From contig CM059198.1 of the NCBI GenBank assembly GCA_030323885.1, positions 15,476,462-15,540,461 on the forward strand: a DNA stretch of 64,000 nt, given 5' to 3'. Positions 25,843 to 37,800 of this stretch are shown here, in pieces (the stretch's first letter is position 1; every line of letters starts with the position of its first letter). Below the pieces are notes generated by a model, which searched no databases, was not told where the DNA came from, and saw nothing but the letters and a program-made list of their open reading frames with translations. This DNA comes from Branchipolynoe longqiensis. Taxonomy: Eukaryota > Annelida > Polychaeta > Phyllodocida > Polynoidae. The position numbers were made by a program, and so were the translations under genes.

Positions 25843-26524
25843 GTGAGCAGAAGATTTCATGGGGACATGATCAACACGTGGAAGTTCCTGAATGCTGAGT
25901 ATAATGTGGATGAGGCCTTGCTACACAGACGCATACAGGGAAGCAGTACCAGAGGTCACTCCAAGAAGCTTTTCAAGCCAAGGTACAACAGATACAACAG
26001 GTACAACAGAGGGGCCTTCTTTTCACAACGAGTGATAATTGTTTGTTTGTTTGTTGTTGTTTTACGTCCTAGCAACATCTAAGGTCATATCAGGACGGGT
26101 ACCGACTTGTGACAGTGCGCACTCATGGCGACTTTATAGTGCTGTCCCACTGGGAAACCAGGCCACCGGCACCATGACCTGGTATCCCACTCAGTCACAT
26201 TATCCTGACACTGAGCACACCAGTCCTTGCCCTATCCTAATAATGCCGAGTGCCTGGCTAGGAAGCGACAAGTATCAATTTTAAAGTCATTGGTTTGACT
26301 CGACCGGTACTCGAACCCACGACCCCACGATCTACCAGCACAGGAGACGGACGCTCTAACTCATTCGGCCATCCCATCTGGTCTCACAACGAGCGATAAA
26401 CATATGGAATGAGCTACCAGAAGAAGCGGTGGAAGCACCTACCATAAATCAGTTCAAGAATACGCTGGAAAAGGCCTGGGCCAGAGAAACATTCCTGTAC
26501 GATTTTGAGGCTGCATACCACTAG
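25843..26524 (+). pseudogene. LINE ORF2 C-terminal fragment
   Basis: The C-terminal tail of a non-LTR reverse-transcriptase protein. The motif order SRRFHGDMINTWKFLN, STRGHSKKLFKPR, FFSQRVI, then after a SINE, INIWNELPEEAVEAPTINQF and a final TAG (26,522-26,524) is typical of LINE polyproteins whose RT lies upstream. Heavily 5'-truncated: no RT motifs remain. Three tandem YNRYNR-type codon repeats occur at about 25,983. A 3' tail rich in (AAT)n follows at 26,580-26,605. The clade (CR1/Jockey-like versus RTE-like) is not resolved. Confidence 0.85.
26039..26383 (-). mobile_element. SINE B, near full-length, inside the LINE fragment
   Basis: Minus-strand tRNA-derived SINE. The head (about 26,300-26,383 read on the minus strand) has an A-box-like TGGCCGAATGAGTTAGAGC and B-box GGTTCGAGTACC. 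The body contains ACTGAGTGGGATACC, and the 3' end GATATGACCTTAGATGTTGC runs into AAACAACAAC. Target duplications TCACAACGAGTGATAA (26,023-26,038) and TCACAACGAGCGATAA (26,384-26,399) differ by one base. Confidence 0.93.
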
Positions 26525-27419
26525 AGCTGAGAGCTACGAGCTTTGTATAGGCTACCACAAGCCTGCATCAAAGAAGAGGATAATAATAATAATAATGATA
26601 ATAATGTACTAGGTAGTTCTTATGTGGTGTCAATCTCTGAATATCATGTTGGTACTATGTGTATGGTGGTTTTTTTTCCCGTCGCGAAGGAGTGGTTTAG
26701 AAATTGGGCCTAAGTACAGAGTTGAACTATTTCCCCAGCCTTTGCACAGTCCACACGACCACGTAGTAATCACGTGTAGTGATATATTATTGGCAAATCG
26801 GTCTTTACGTTAGAAAATAGAACCAGCAGAGTACTTCCGGTTATTTTACCCACGTTGGCGGAAGGTAAATATCTTTACGGGAGGTACTAACTCAATGCGG
26901 TATAATGTTTTCACATAAGCTTTTCGGCACTAGTCTAATCAGACTAATGCTTATCATTATTGCAAATCTTACACCTCGCTAACAAAAGGCCGCATGGCAT
27001 TACTCATTATTTTATATTTAACATTCAATTGATGCATCGGTCTGAGTGATTGTATAGTGATTAACACAAAATGAGACTGGTGCGATGGAATACAGCGTCT
27101 GCTTCCTTGGATAAAATATTCCCCTCTCTGTCTCTGAGTACAGAAGTCGTCAGACTCAGAGACACTCAGACAGTCACAGAGCCAGAGGTGACTGACAGTG
27201 CGACGTGGTTGAGTTTGTGATTCCTACCTTCTATAAATCAAATTTGAGTCTCAACAATCCCATCATTTCCTTCTATATAATGGTCCAGAATTTCCATATT
27301 CCATTATATTATGACATAGTGACCCTAAATCAGTCTGAATCGATAGAGCCCATAACATAAATCGCCATGTTTGAAGGAACTGGTTTTCTGCCTCACTTCC
27401 GGTCTGTCCCACAATCATC
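26525..27419. other. LINE 3' tail then no recognised feature
   Basis: The first 80 bp are the LINE 3' end with an (AAT)n tract. The rest shows no domain or terminal repeat. Its last part may be the promoter and 5' UTR of the tentative gene starting at 27,420; no TATA box was convincing. Confidence 0.45.
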
Positions 27420-27572
27420 ATGGACAGCAAAGAGGATAGATGTGTGCAGTGTTTACAGTTATTTACATTGAAACCCAGGTCGAAATATTTGGACAAAAAA
27501 TCACTGAGGAGCAAACTACGACGACACACTATTACTGTGTATCAGGCTCTTCAACAACTTTATCTGTATGAG
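27420..27572 (+). CDS. Tentative gene, exon 1: CxxC basic protein
   Basis: An exon-like open frame of 51 residues with a good start context (ATCATCATGG) and a donor AG|GTTAGT after a phase-0 codon. The protein starts with a CVQC pair, then LFTLKPRSKYL and a Lys/Arg-rich helix SKLRRH, then YQALQQLYLY. This looks like half of a small zinc-binding module; the second CxxC pair occurs in the proposed exon 2 at 30,695. I do not recognise the family with certainty and no function is claimed. Confidence 0.5.
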
Positions 27573-28176
27573 GTTAGTGTTCACTTTTGTAAAAACTATC
27601 ATGACTTGTTTTATTTCGTCAAGCGAAAGCAGAAAAGGCTAGTAAACTTGTACATGTTACTTGTTAGTAACGTCATTGGCCCGGCGAACGAAATATTTCG
27701 GATTGTTGGGTTATGGATATAATCACACCAATCTCCAATCTAACTAGGTTTGTATGTTATTCACATACTCTTCCTTCATAGCCCGCTACTTTTGGAAGAC
27801 AGACATGATTATGCTATATAGATTAATATACTTTAAAAGTCGAATGCGGTGAATCCAATGACCGCCATTTTGGTATGGTGGCATTCTCTTCTAGTTCAGC
27901 AACTCTATCCCAACGTAGATTAACAATGTTGCTTGGAACCAGTGCCAGTACAGGTTGCTTGCCAAGCCCAAAGCAGTTTTTACTTGGATTTAAACAAGGT
28001 TGTCGTTCATCCCAGGGCTAGGCCTAGCTATAATATTCACCTCAGGCTCATGCCTCGAAACAGGACTGCGGAAGTAACTACCTTCACCCTTACTGGAGGT
28101 GAATATTTGATCTTGGTACTATCTACAGTCCATAATTCTTAACTGTGACAGGCCTAGACTAGTTTAGTAGTACTAG

Positions 28177-28225
28177 TACTAGTAGTACATCCTCCTAATA
28201 ATATTAGGAGGATGTACTACTAGTA
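28177..28225. repeat. Perfect 49-bp palindrome
   Basis: Two perfect 24-bp arms (28,177-28,200 and 28,202-28,225) around one base; the arm starts TACTAGTAGTACATCC. Flanked by further TAGTA-rich short palindromes. Confidence 0.95.
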
Positions 28226-28773
28226 ATATTATTACTAGTAATAGTAGTATTACACCATCGTGACCATGCACATCACATGCACAGTATCCTGAGTAGGGCG
28301 ACCCTATCTAAATCCGAGCAAACACTGCTTTGCCAAAGCCTTTGGTATCAATAAACTATAAACAAGTTGTGGAAGCGTTGGTTCCAGTGCACATTATTTA
28401 TCTATATTATTGGAGTTGAGAAACTCGGAAAGAATGCAAAATAAAACAAGATGGCGGCTACTTAATTCTCTCAAGTCACGTTTCAAAGTCTATTAACCTA
28501 CATGATTTAGTCAAATCTGCACTTCAAAAATAGCGGGCTACGATATATAAGTATCTGAACAATATATTTAGTTTCTTACATTGGGAAATCATGTGGACAC
28601 GTCCATAACCCAGACACCCAACACTTTTTCTATGCCTAGGCTATGGCATATATTAATTATTATACTAGTAGTAGTATAGCTAGTATAGGGTTGTTATATA
28701 GTGTTTAGAAGCCCTGTCGGAGGCTGTCCTCAAGACACTCAAACAATAGGATTAATAATGAAAGCAAATGTGC

Positions 28774-29087
28774 TATAGAGGGAGTGCATGTGACGTCATC
28801 AGTCAGCGGCCAGACATCTTGGATTACGAGCACCCTTCTTGGCCATGTTGTGAATGCATGCAGATGCAGTAAAACAATAGCTTTCTTGTGTTCTGGGAGG
28901 TTCTGGGCAGTTTACATCCAACGTGTTTACTTACAGCACTTTAGCAACAACTAAACTGCTCAAAACAGTGACAAATAAACCAACAAATTAGTAAATAAGC
29001 ACAGTGTAGGTAGTTCCAAGCCTTCTGTATGTAATCCAATATGGCCACCAAAAGTTGTCTTCTGACGTCATTACACCCCCTCTATAA
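28774..29087. mobile_element. MITE with CTATAGAGGG...GACGTCA ends
   Basis: The left end CTATAGAGGGAGTG...TGACGTCA and right end TGACGTCATTACACCCCCTC are inverted repeats of about 25 bp. The interior is non-coding. TA at the edges may be the target duplication. Confidence 0.75.
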
Positions 29088-29909
29088 TGTGGTGCTCTCC
29101 TTTACTGAAATTACAGCGAACTTAGGTCATTTGAGCTGAAATTGGACTATCGGTAGATTTCGACATCAATAAAACTTTTTTCCTGACAAAGTAAAAGGGT
29201 GTGAGTGTGTGTGTGATTAAACGAATTTTGAAAATGGGAAATCTATTTATTTTCGTACTTGCAGAATTATCCACAGAAATATACATACATGCTATTTTCA
29301 ATTCACTAGCACGTTTCTTAAATATAGGATTCACTTTTCAATTTAATTTTGGTTAAAATACATATTTTTTTGCATTAACCAGAGCAGAATTAAAACAAAT
29401 ACGTTGTAACTGTTAGCACTACTAGTAGTACTACTTAGTAGTAGTATCAGCACCAAGAAAAAAAAAGATTGTGTCTGGATTGAATTATTTTAAATCATAG
29501 AGCACATAAACTGACAAAAACACCATGAGCTATATGTTTCTGGAATTTTAAGTGTTCAGCAAAATATCCGTTTTGCAGTATCTGTTATATTCTAGAGATT
29601 CTGGCATGAGTAAAGTCAGATATATCGCCCCCCCCCCCCTTACCAAAAAAAGAAAATCACCATATTCATTTACAACAGATTCACTTTTCACATATCTTTG
29701 CAAACAAAGGGCGAAAACAAATGACCCGAGTTATGTCAGATGCAGCGTAACCGTTAGCTGGTTTTATGGAATGTATTTGTGTTTAAAAAAAGAGAAAACG
29801 GGTGTCTAATAATTGGGGAGGGGTACATATCAGTCATTCACCTCGCTGTCAGATCAGCTGAGCTCTTTCCTGGATGTCAACAGTAGGTCAGCATTAATAG
29901 ACTAGATCA

Positions 29910-30250
29910 CCATTCCAGTCGTGCGGTGCATTGTGGGATGCGCGGAAGAACAAAACAACCCACAAGCAGCACATGGCGCATGCTAATACACTGGGTGCAG
30001 CTATGAAATGTCCTATTTTCAGCTCAGCTCTTGTTTGAAACATAAAATACCAACTAAAAATATATATATAATAAATTAAGATATTAATCTTTTATCCAGC
30101 ATTGCATTTACATCAATATAATCAGCACATCGTATGACATGTGGATTTAGATTTAGACAAATCTGGGCACTCAGACTAGTGTTAGAGCCATAGCCAGAGA
30201 CAGTTTTACTTATTTTATTCATGTTTTTATTTATATCCTATGGTCTTGTC
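29910..30250 (+). mobile_element. Partial copy of the 1.1-kb TIR transposon
   Basis: Shares GGTGCATTGTGGGATG, ATTAATCTTTTATCCAGCATTG and TTTACTTATTTTATTCATG with the fuller copy at 42,452-43,555 and, inverted, with 16,205-16,950. The right half is missing or diverged. Confidence 0.65.
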
Positions 30251-30694
30251 TATTCTGGTGTGCCACTCTAGTCTGTGTTGAGAGGGGAGGGGGAGGGTCG
30301 CCACTATAATTTAATAACCTGCCCGTTTCCTAATGACAGCTGGGAAGGATTAGCATTTATTTACTGGTTGCTAAGCAACTAAATCGACGGGGTATGTGGA
30401 AGATTAAAACTAAGAAAAAGTATGCTATTTTTGGCTGTTATGTGTCTAGCTATCATGATCATTATTCTGACAGCCAGTTCTAAAACTTCTAGCGACAGTC
30501 CTTATCATTTGTCACATTTAGATTTTTTTTAAACCAGCTATTATTTTCTCTATTATTGGATTTATATTTAATTGTCATATTCATCATTCTGATAAGACAG
30601 GCATAAAGTATGTTTCTGGGTAGTACTAGTAAAAACTGTTATTATAAATAGTATTTTAGACAATAACTATAAATATGTTCTAATAATGTTGCAG

Positions 30695-31180
30695 GGACCA
30701 TGTGTTGGAGATGTATGTGGACCATGTTATGTGCGTACAGAAGGTGCGTATAAAGTATATGCAGAGGCACCCGAGCCGGGCATGCCCGGCGCAGTGCAGG
30801 GAAAGAAGCGCTACGCTGCACCGGTAGGCCGCACTCCAATAGCCAAGAGACGGGTGATCTATCCTGCTCGCCGAAGGACTCTCAGGCAAGGAATGCGCCT
30901 CTTGCAAGCACTCGCCTCGGCACCAGGGGCGGAACGCCGCACAGGCCCGTCAGCCCTCAGTGTGACGTCATTGCCCTGTGCGTTCAGTGCCGCATTGGAA
31001 GCACAGGATAAACTGCAGCACAGCTGGGAGGCTGTAAAGGGCGCGCCGTCACAGTGTGTATTTCTATACGCCCTCAGACTCATTCCGCAGAACAGAGTTG
31101 CGGGGCTACCTACTGCCTCCTGTGCGGGATGTAGTGCGATCAATCCCCGGCTGAGTCAAGCCAAAGACTTGCAACATTGA
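30695..31180 (+). CDS. Tentative gene, exon 2: second CxxC and basic region
   Basis: After an acceptor ATGTTGCAG (ending 30,694) the frame is open for 161 residues in the same phase as exon 1. It begins with VGDVCGPCYVR, giving the second CxxC pair, then TEGAYKVYAEA and a basic run with AKRRVIYPARRRTLRQ. The base composition is much more GC-rich than its surroundings. From roughly 31,060 the DNA is a degraded tRNA-type SINE (GTGCGATCAATCCCC resembles a B box), so the last 40 or so residues and the TGA may be SINE-derived, or the true exon ends earlier. No known protein was recognised; a non-coding origin is possible. Confidence 0.4.
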   Translation, partial: GPCVGDVCGPCYVRTEGAYKVYAEAPEPGMPGAVQGKKRYAAPVGRTPIAKRRVIYPARRRTLRQGMRLLQALASAPGAERRTGPSALSVTSLPCAFSAALEAQDKLQHSWEAVKGAPSQCVFLYALRLIPQNRVAGLPTASCAGCSAINPRLSQAKDLQH

Positions 31181-31500
31181 TACTTGTCGCTAACTTGTTT
31201 GGTGCTCGGCCATGCCTGGATAGGGCAATGACTGGTTGGCTCAGTGTAACTGTTGTGTTAGGATAATGTTGCGCGTGGTTCCCATTGGGTGATGATGTTG
31301 GCTGTTACTCCTGCAGCCTGACACGTGACTGTGACACTCCATGACTGTTCAGCATCTAGATGCTGGTTGCACGGTAGCCCGGTGAGGCAGCACTGTCACG
31401 TTACTATGACAATGACTGAATGAGTGAGCACTGTGACAAGTCAGTTCTTGTGTTGATGTGATCTTCGGTGCTGCTAGGACATGAACATCCTAATAAACGA
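31060..31500 (+). mobile_element. SINE B, degraded full-length copy
   Basis: The family order is kept: B-box-like GATCAATCCCC, AAGACTT..., TTGATACTTGTCGC, GATAGGGCAATGACTGGTTGG, GCAGCACTGTCACG, CACTGTGACAAGTC, GCTGCTAGGACATGAACA. Divergence is high, so this is an old insertion. Confidence 0.75.
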
Positions 31501-31798
31501 AGCCAATCGAGCAATACAAGCTAATAAAATACATGTAAAATCAGCATAGAAAGCCAGAATATAAATAATATATTGTGTATTTACGTTGTAGCTATAACGT
31601 AAGGATATTGCATTCATATGGATTGCGTGGTTGTCTGCTCAGGTTTGAAAAGTAATTACGCACCATTTGTGACCATTTCATAATATATTCGTTCCTATAT
31701 GAAATGATCAATAAAAAAATCAATTAAAGAAACCTTCCATTTCTATTGCAATATATTAGTTTTTACTTGGCCAGTTTACCACAATGGCTAAAGCTAGG

Positions 31799-32068
31799 AT
31801 TCCTTACACGCGGTATGCGGCGTGCGGCGTGCTTATGGGATGGGTCCTTTCACCCACACCCACACCCACACACAGTGTCAGGTTTCCTCACCACTGTTCT
31901 CTATGGCAAACGCATTTGCATTTGCATGCCGCACCGATTGCTACATGGACCGATTCAGTATTCGCATGCCGCATGCTGCATGCCGCATACCGCGTCTAAG
32001 GAATCACCCCCATTGATTTAGATGCTTTTCGATTTTTTTGCCGCATTCGCATACCGCGTGTAAGGAAT
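31799..32068. mobile_element. 270-bp MITE with perfect 21-bp TIRs
   Basis: ATTCCTTACACGCGGTATGC at the left end and its exact reverse complement at 32,048-32,068 (21 bp). An internal near-copy of the right end lies at 31,985-32,004 (CATACCGCGTCTAAGGAAT). GCATGCCGCATGC motifs fill the middle. Non-coding. Confidence 0.92.
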
Positions 32069-32134
32069 GCATGCTTTAGGAGCACTGAATAGTGGTCCTG
32101 ACAACAGGATGGTATATTCATAATAAGTACTGAG

Positions 32135-32339
32135 TACAGTGAAACCTAGTTGTACTTAATTATGACGTGACCCGATTTAAAGCGAATTCGGATATAACGC
32201 GATGATTCATTGTACTCTGAATTCTTTAATTCACACGTAATTCAACAAACTGAACAACGATTTAACATGACCCCGATTACTTTTTCGCGATTGCATTATA
32301 TGGACCTGAACGATGGTGGTATAACGGGGTCATACTGTA
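32135..32339. mobile_element. Pogo/Tigger-like MITE
   Basis: Starts TACAGTGAAACCTAGTTGTA and ends TAACGGGGTCATACTGTA. TATAACGCGATG-type motifs inside are characteristic of pogo-group MITEs. TA at both edges fits a TA target. Confidence 0.7.
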
Positions 32340-32351
32340 CTTAGTAGACCC

Positions 32352-32700
32352 TTAAAGCTGCATAGTCCGATGAAAGTATCATGTTTTCAAAACCTAGATT
32401 TAATCGCACATATCCAATTTAGCTCCTGCGGCACTTGTTAAAGATGCGTAGTCCGATGAAAGTATCAAATTTTCGAAAATAACAAACTTATTAAGATTAG
32501 ATCCTACATATACAATTTAGATACTGGTTCACTTATTAAAGTTGCATAGTCCGGTGGCTTTTGAATGTTTTAGATAAATATATCGGGTTGATCATTATAA
32601 GTATAACCTATTAATCATTAGTGTGGATAAACTTTGATGAATAATTACTAATTTTGGAGCAATTTGAGCTGACAGAACTCAAAATACTTTTGGCAAGCTT
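32352..32700. repeat. Tandem fragments of the TGCATAGTCCGATG family
   Basis: Three left or right ends in a row: TGCATAGTCCGATGAAAGTA at about 32,357, TGCGTAGTCCGATGAAAGTA at about 32,443 and TTGCATAGTCCGGTGG at about 32,542. They are joined head to tail or inverted, so this is a rearranged cluster. Confidence 0.7.
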
Positions 32701-32949
32701 GGCTATGACCCGGATTGCCATCTCGCGATGACCACGTGATGTGGGCTGACCTCCTTATCTAGGTAGCCAGGTCCCATCGCATTTTATAATGATGGCTATA
32801 TGGAATGGCCAAATAGGTTGTGCATCCTTCTTCTGTTTTCGTAGGTCATAGAATTTAAACCCATGGGTTCAAATCCTGTTTTAAAATTGCATGGTCTGAT
32901 GGTTTTTTTTAAATGTTTTTTCAATTGCATACAATTTGGTCTTCCTATT

Positions 32950-33440
32950 TCCAGTGCTTCTCACCCTATCCTAGTAATGCTGAATGCCAGGCTACGTAGC
33001 AACAAGTGTATATTTTTAATTGGTTTCACTCAACCCGGGTTCAAACCTGGGTGTTCGAATTCCATGACTTACCAAGATGGGAGGCAGGCTCATTCAGCTA
33101 TCCCATTTGGCCTTATAGTACTGCCCCGCTGGAAGACCAGGCTGCCGGCACTAATTTCTCACTCAGTCACATTATCATATATTTAATTTGAGTCATTTGC
33201 ATAGATAGAATTAATCAAATTGGGGATGCATATGGATTTATTGATATATTAAACATTTAATTGATTTTAAAAAGTAAGTTAAAATAAAATAGCTGCCAGA
33301 AGAGGATTCAACCAAACCATTTTGATACGTCATGGGATTCGAACCCTTAGTTCGAACCATGGTCAAGTCAAACCGACGACTAAAAAATTTATATTTGTTG
33401 TTTCCCCACCAGGCATTCAGCACCATTAGTGAAATAAGGA
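32950..33440 (-). repeat. SINE B fragments
   Basis: Contains TCACCCTATCCTAGTAATGC, a B-box complement in GGGTTCAAACCTGGG, TACTGCCCCGCTGGAAGACC and ACTCAGTCACATTATC. The order is partly rearranged, and a second head-like part occurs at 33,300-33,425. Confidence 0.6.
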
Positions 33441-34770
33441 AGACCCATATCAGTTGGATATATAGGATCTGGCTTAGTTTTGAAAAAAGAATTATGTTTC
33501 ATAATACGATAGAACTTTTAAACAGCCCAGGATATGGTTATCAAATTTCCGATGGACATCCTGGAACCTGACTAGGTCACACATGGTACTTGAGGTTAAT
33601 GAGGTCACGAGATTTACCTCATAGGTGAATGGAGTTCCTGCTTAATGGTTGTCTCAAATAGTTGTCCACAGGGATGGGGTAATAAATTCACCGATTACTG
33701 TTACGACCGATTGTGCAGGGATTTAATTTCGCGGATTTCCGAGTTTTTACTAACGAAATTGGTCATTCCTGATACCTGTGCAGATTCGGTAAGAAAATTA
33801 TTTGGTGGTGTATAGGAGGGCGAGGGTTTGACTTGTGTGTATAAAGAAAGGGACATTTTTATTTTCCCGCTTAACATGCTTAAATCGTATGAGCTCCCGG
33901 GGCGCTGCCCACTGGGCCCCCATTAGGGCTCTGCACCAGACACTAATGGGGGTCTGGTTGGCCCCCCAATTCCCCATTTCAAAGTTTGTTGCTGATCACC
34001 AATCACATCCCTGTATGGTGTCAGAATGTTGACATGCAAATATCTTCATTTAAAATAAGTTACTTCAAACTAAAGTAATGTATATTATACCGATCAACCT
34101 AATATATTTATATATATTTCTTTTAAAGAGCTGAAACTCAAATGCCTCGGACTATACAACGTAAATAAGTATTTTATAATGAAAGTAGTTTCAGTCCTCA
34201 TAAAGCTAATACATGTGTCGGTTTTAATGCCCTTTTATATTTTGTAGACTTTATCAAAATCAAAATACAAGACATGGCAATGAATGGAATATGGGTATTT
34301 CTGTTGAATGGCCAATTACGTGATGGCTTATTGACTATTCATGGACAAGTGTTAAGTAGAGCACCAAGGAGGTTTGATTCCTTAGTTACTTACTATGCTT
34401 ATATATCAATAACCATAATTTGATAACCAGTAGTGGTTAGCTGTCTTGATACTGCGAGAACACCCGGCTGGTGCCAGACTATTCTTCGCCCTAGGCAAGG
34501 CTAACTATTTCCATGTGCCTCAACCAGTTTGTTTTGGTATAAAACTGTGACCCCTCAATGGTTAGTACTGTGCCCTTCCGAGATCCGGCTCTAGGTCACA
34601 GATGGCTGCCTAGTTGGCTGACTGGCAGCACTGGCCCTGCTGGTGCCATAACACATTTTTGATACAGTGGAGACTGAAAAGTTTTCTGAAATCAACCAAT
34701 TTATGTTAAAACTTTAATTAATATTTCTTTTGTAGATGCAGCGTCCCTCCTAATACCCTGCACGTATACC
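33441..34770. other. Upstream region of TMEM241; no element defined
   Basis: Holds GGGCCCCCATTAGGG / CACTAATGGGGGTCTGG inverted motifs at about 33,913-33,960 and a TTTCGCGGATTTCC motif shared with 1,573-1,789. A 3' splice-like TTTCTTTTGTAG at 34,724-34,735 precedes the start codon, so a 5' UTR exon further upstream is possible. No CpG-rich promoter seen. Confidence 0.4.
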
Positions 34771-34866
34771 ATGCGTAGAATGTCGCGTGTTACCAAATCG
34801 TGGGCTGAACAGTCGACTGCTTTCTACTTCATGCTCTTCTTTTTGTTGTCAACTTTTGTAAATAAA
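34771..34866 (+). CDS. TMEM241: TMEM241 exon 1
   Basis: 32 codons, from MRRMSRVTKSW to the first membrane segment and FVNK; donor AAA|GTAAGT, phase 0. ATG at 34,771 chosen because it gives a human-like N-terminal length. The frame stays open back to the acceptor-like TTGTAG at 34,735, so an upstream start remains possible. Confidence 0.85.
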
Positions 34867-37800
34867 GTAAGTTGCTCATGTCTATTTAAAGCTGCATAGT
34901 CCGATGAAAACATGACATTTTCACAACCAAAGGACTTCGTTAGATTTGATCCTACATATCCAACTTTGGTATTAGTGCATTTGTTAAGCATTTGTTGCTG
35001 CATAGCATTGGATGCTAAACCAATTTAATAGAAACTGTTACTGAAGAAGGCCATGATGTCAGAATTTTGACGGGCTTGCCACAATTACTTTGGCATGTTT
35101 TCACTTCAAATATCACCAAAGTTAGCCATTTAAATTATAAGTTACTTCAAACTAAAGGCCCTGTCACACTACGAAGTATGGCGATGGCGGTGGCATGTGC
35201 GTAACGTTTCGAAATAATTTGAACATCAAAATAGGTCGAGATATGGTGAACTTTTTGCACCGCGGGTGGTCCCAGCAACGTATGAAATGTATGCGTAGCA
35301 TATGCCTGGCATATGACTACCATATCCCTAGTGTATATCGGCGTATTCAAAGCATATGGCGTCGTGTGGTCGGCGTACTGGGACATTTGTTGACGGTTAG
35401 AGCTGACAGGTCTAGCGTGTGAGTAACCTACGCCGACGTATTACCATCATATGCCTAGCATACCAGCGTATGAGTAGCATGTGCAAAACGTATTCAAAAC
35501 TTATGTGGGACGTGTCTAAAGCGTATGATGACGTATGGTATCGCCGTTAGGTTACGTGATCGGTCGCCGCCTGGGTATAAAAACCGTGGAGTTTTTGGTT
35601 TCTCCACACACCGCCACCATGCCTGCTAAGAGGAACACCACTGCTACTACACCAGCCTGCAAGGCTACTCTGACTACAGGAGGAGGACTAGGCAGTGGGT
35701 GAGGCAGGAAGAAGCACATTCTGCCAACTTCACCATCTTCACCATCACCAGTGTCATCACCTGCCTCCTCACCAAACCACTCTCCAGAACACCACTCTAC
35801 AGCACACCACTCTCCAGAACACCACACTCCAGAACACCACTCTGCAGCACACCACTCTGTATTGGAAGAGATGGAGGTGGAGACGCAGAGCCAGATGCGG
35901 CCCCGCTCCAGCTCTCAATTCCCTGCTTCTCGTGGGAGCTCGCATGCGTCATCCGTCGCCTCCACCACCTCGGCCTCTGCCTCCAACAGCACCTCCGGCT
36001 TCCCCTGTGCAAAGAAAAAGAGGGCCTAGAAAAGTGACTGTTCTCTGTCACTTGTCGAGGAGGACCAGATGCTGGACTTCCTCCAGGAAAATCCAGTCAT
36101 CTGGAATGTCAAGATGACAGACTACAGATCGTCGGACAGGAAGGGGAAGATGTGGGAGGACCAGGCGATGCGGATGTGGAGGACATCCGTCCATCTGCAG
36201 GGGTGGTTCAAGTCGCTCCGGGACACCAACACGCGGATCCACAAAAAAAAAGAGCGGGGACGGACTGGCCAAACTGACTGAGAGGCAGCGGTGGATCATG
36301 CAGACGTTTGGTTTCCTGCGGTCCATCATCCATCACCGGCTGGAGCCCTGCAGAACTGTAAGTACAAAATCTTTTATCCTTCTGACTAGATTGGGCTAGT
36401 GTGGGCGTTAGGATTCTCGTAAAACCCCTATTACTCTGGAGAAGTCGACAATCGATATATGTTATTTACGTAATTAATCTTGATAACTCAAGTTAATCGT
36501 TTAACGTTATATATTTGTTGTTGTTCTTTATTGTTGACTTGTGTTGTTGACTTCATTTATGTAATTAATCTTCAGAAATCAATTTAATCATTTATCGTTA
36601 TATATTTGTTGTTCTTTATTGTAGACTTGTGTTGTTGTTTACGTCTTTTGTGGAAACATTGATTTGCATTCATGTTGCTTATGTTATTTTATGATTTTGT
36701 CTTGCAGGTGGGCGCTGCCTTAGACGCTGCACAGTGTGATCTGGATGCGGCCGAGAATGTCGGCGCAGATCTGGAGCTGAGGATGGAGGAGGACGTTACT
36801 GCCGCTCCTCCCGCTCCAGTCGGAGAGCGGGGAAAGGGGAAGGTCATTCAGCCGCCCCCTACACCGGTGATGACTGAGCGTGCAGCTTTCGTGAACTATG
36901 TGCGGGACTCACTGATGACAATGCCGCAGGAGCAGTTTCTGAACACACGGGCATGGATCAACTGGATCTTGTCACAGGGGTTGGAGGAGGACTGCCGACG
37001 TGAGGCAGGCATGCTTCCTCAGGCTCCTGTGGTTGCACCGGCTCCTGTGGCTGCACCTGCTCCTGTGGTTTGCGCGCCTCGGGCTGGAACTTCTGCAAGT
37101 GAGTTGTATCACCCTCTGCCCCACCAGTGGACTCACCAGCCACCATCGGCATCACCCTGGGCGTCGCAAACCCAGGACTATGTGCAGCAATATATGCTGC
37201 AACTGCCTCAACCTGTGCCCATACAGCCGCTCCCCATACAGCCGCTCCACATGCACTATCAGCCGGTCCTGCCCCTGCCTCAGCTCCTGCAAAGTCCGTG
37301 GTGATGGTGCAGCTGCCTGCACTCCGGCCACTTAGTGTGGCAGGGCACACTATGGCCCCTCCAGGACTAGGTGCCTGCCCAGCTGGTGCTGCCACTGTCT
37401 GAGTGCCCTGGCCGTCGACTATGGGTGCGATTGCGAGTTCCACTCCCACACGAGTCGCCCCCGTGACAGGAACTTTGTCCGAGTCGGCCAGCCTGAACTC
37501 CGACGGACTATTCTGAACTCCGACGGACTTGTCGTGGATCTCGGGAGTGTTGGGTCTTTCCAACTTGGACCTCTTCCCCTCATCAGCCCCGATGTCACCA
37601 GCTGGGCCGGCCTCCAATGACAAGTGATTGTAAATATTTGTAAATATGTAGTAATAGGTTTAAGTAGATTGTTCTTATGTTGTATTGTTTATGTTTGTAT
37701 GTGTATATGTGTCAATATGCCCATCATAAATTAAAAAAAATTGTAAACTAGAATTGTTGTGTCCGTGTTCAATAATGGCATGTCATCATTTAATTGTTAT

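Larger units (their letters stand above)
27573..30694. other. Proposed intron of the tentative CxxC gene
   Basis: If the two-exon model is right this is a GT-AG intron of 3.1 kb. It contains the palindrome at 28,177, the MITE at 28,774 and a TIR-element copy at 29,910, with no other recognisable exon. Confidence 0.4.

Noticed and set aside
30841..30905. CTCGCCGAAGGACTCTCAGGCAA resembles the core of bacterial glycine riboswitches
   Set aside because: The stem that separates the two conserved blocks is absent, the context is an animal genome and no aptamer fold could be drawn; likely chance.
36958..37623. 221-codon open frame on the minus strand
   Set aside because: Opposite an established plus-strand exon of the Harbinger MADF gene; low-complexity Ala/Pro composition typical of a shadow frame. 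No domain recognised.
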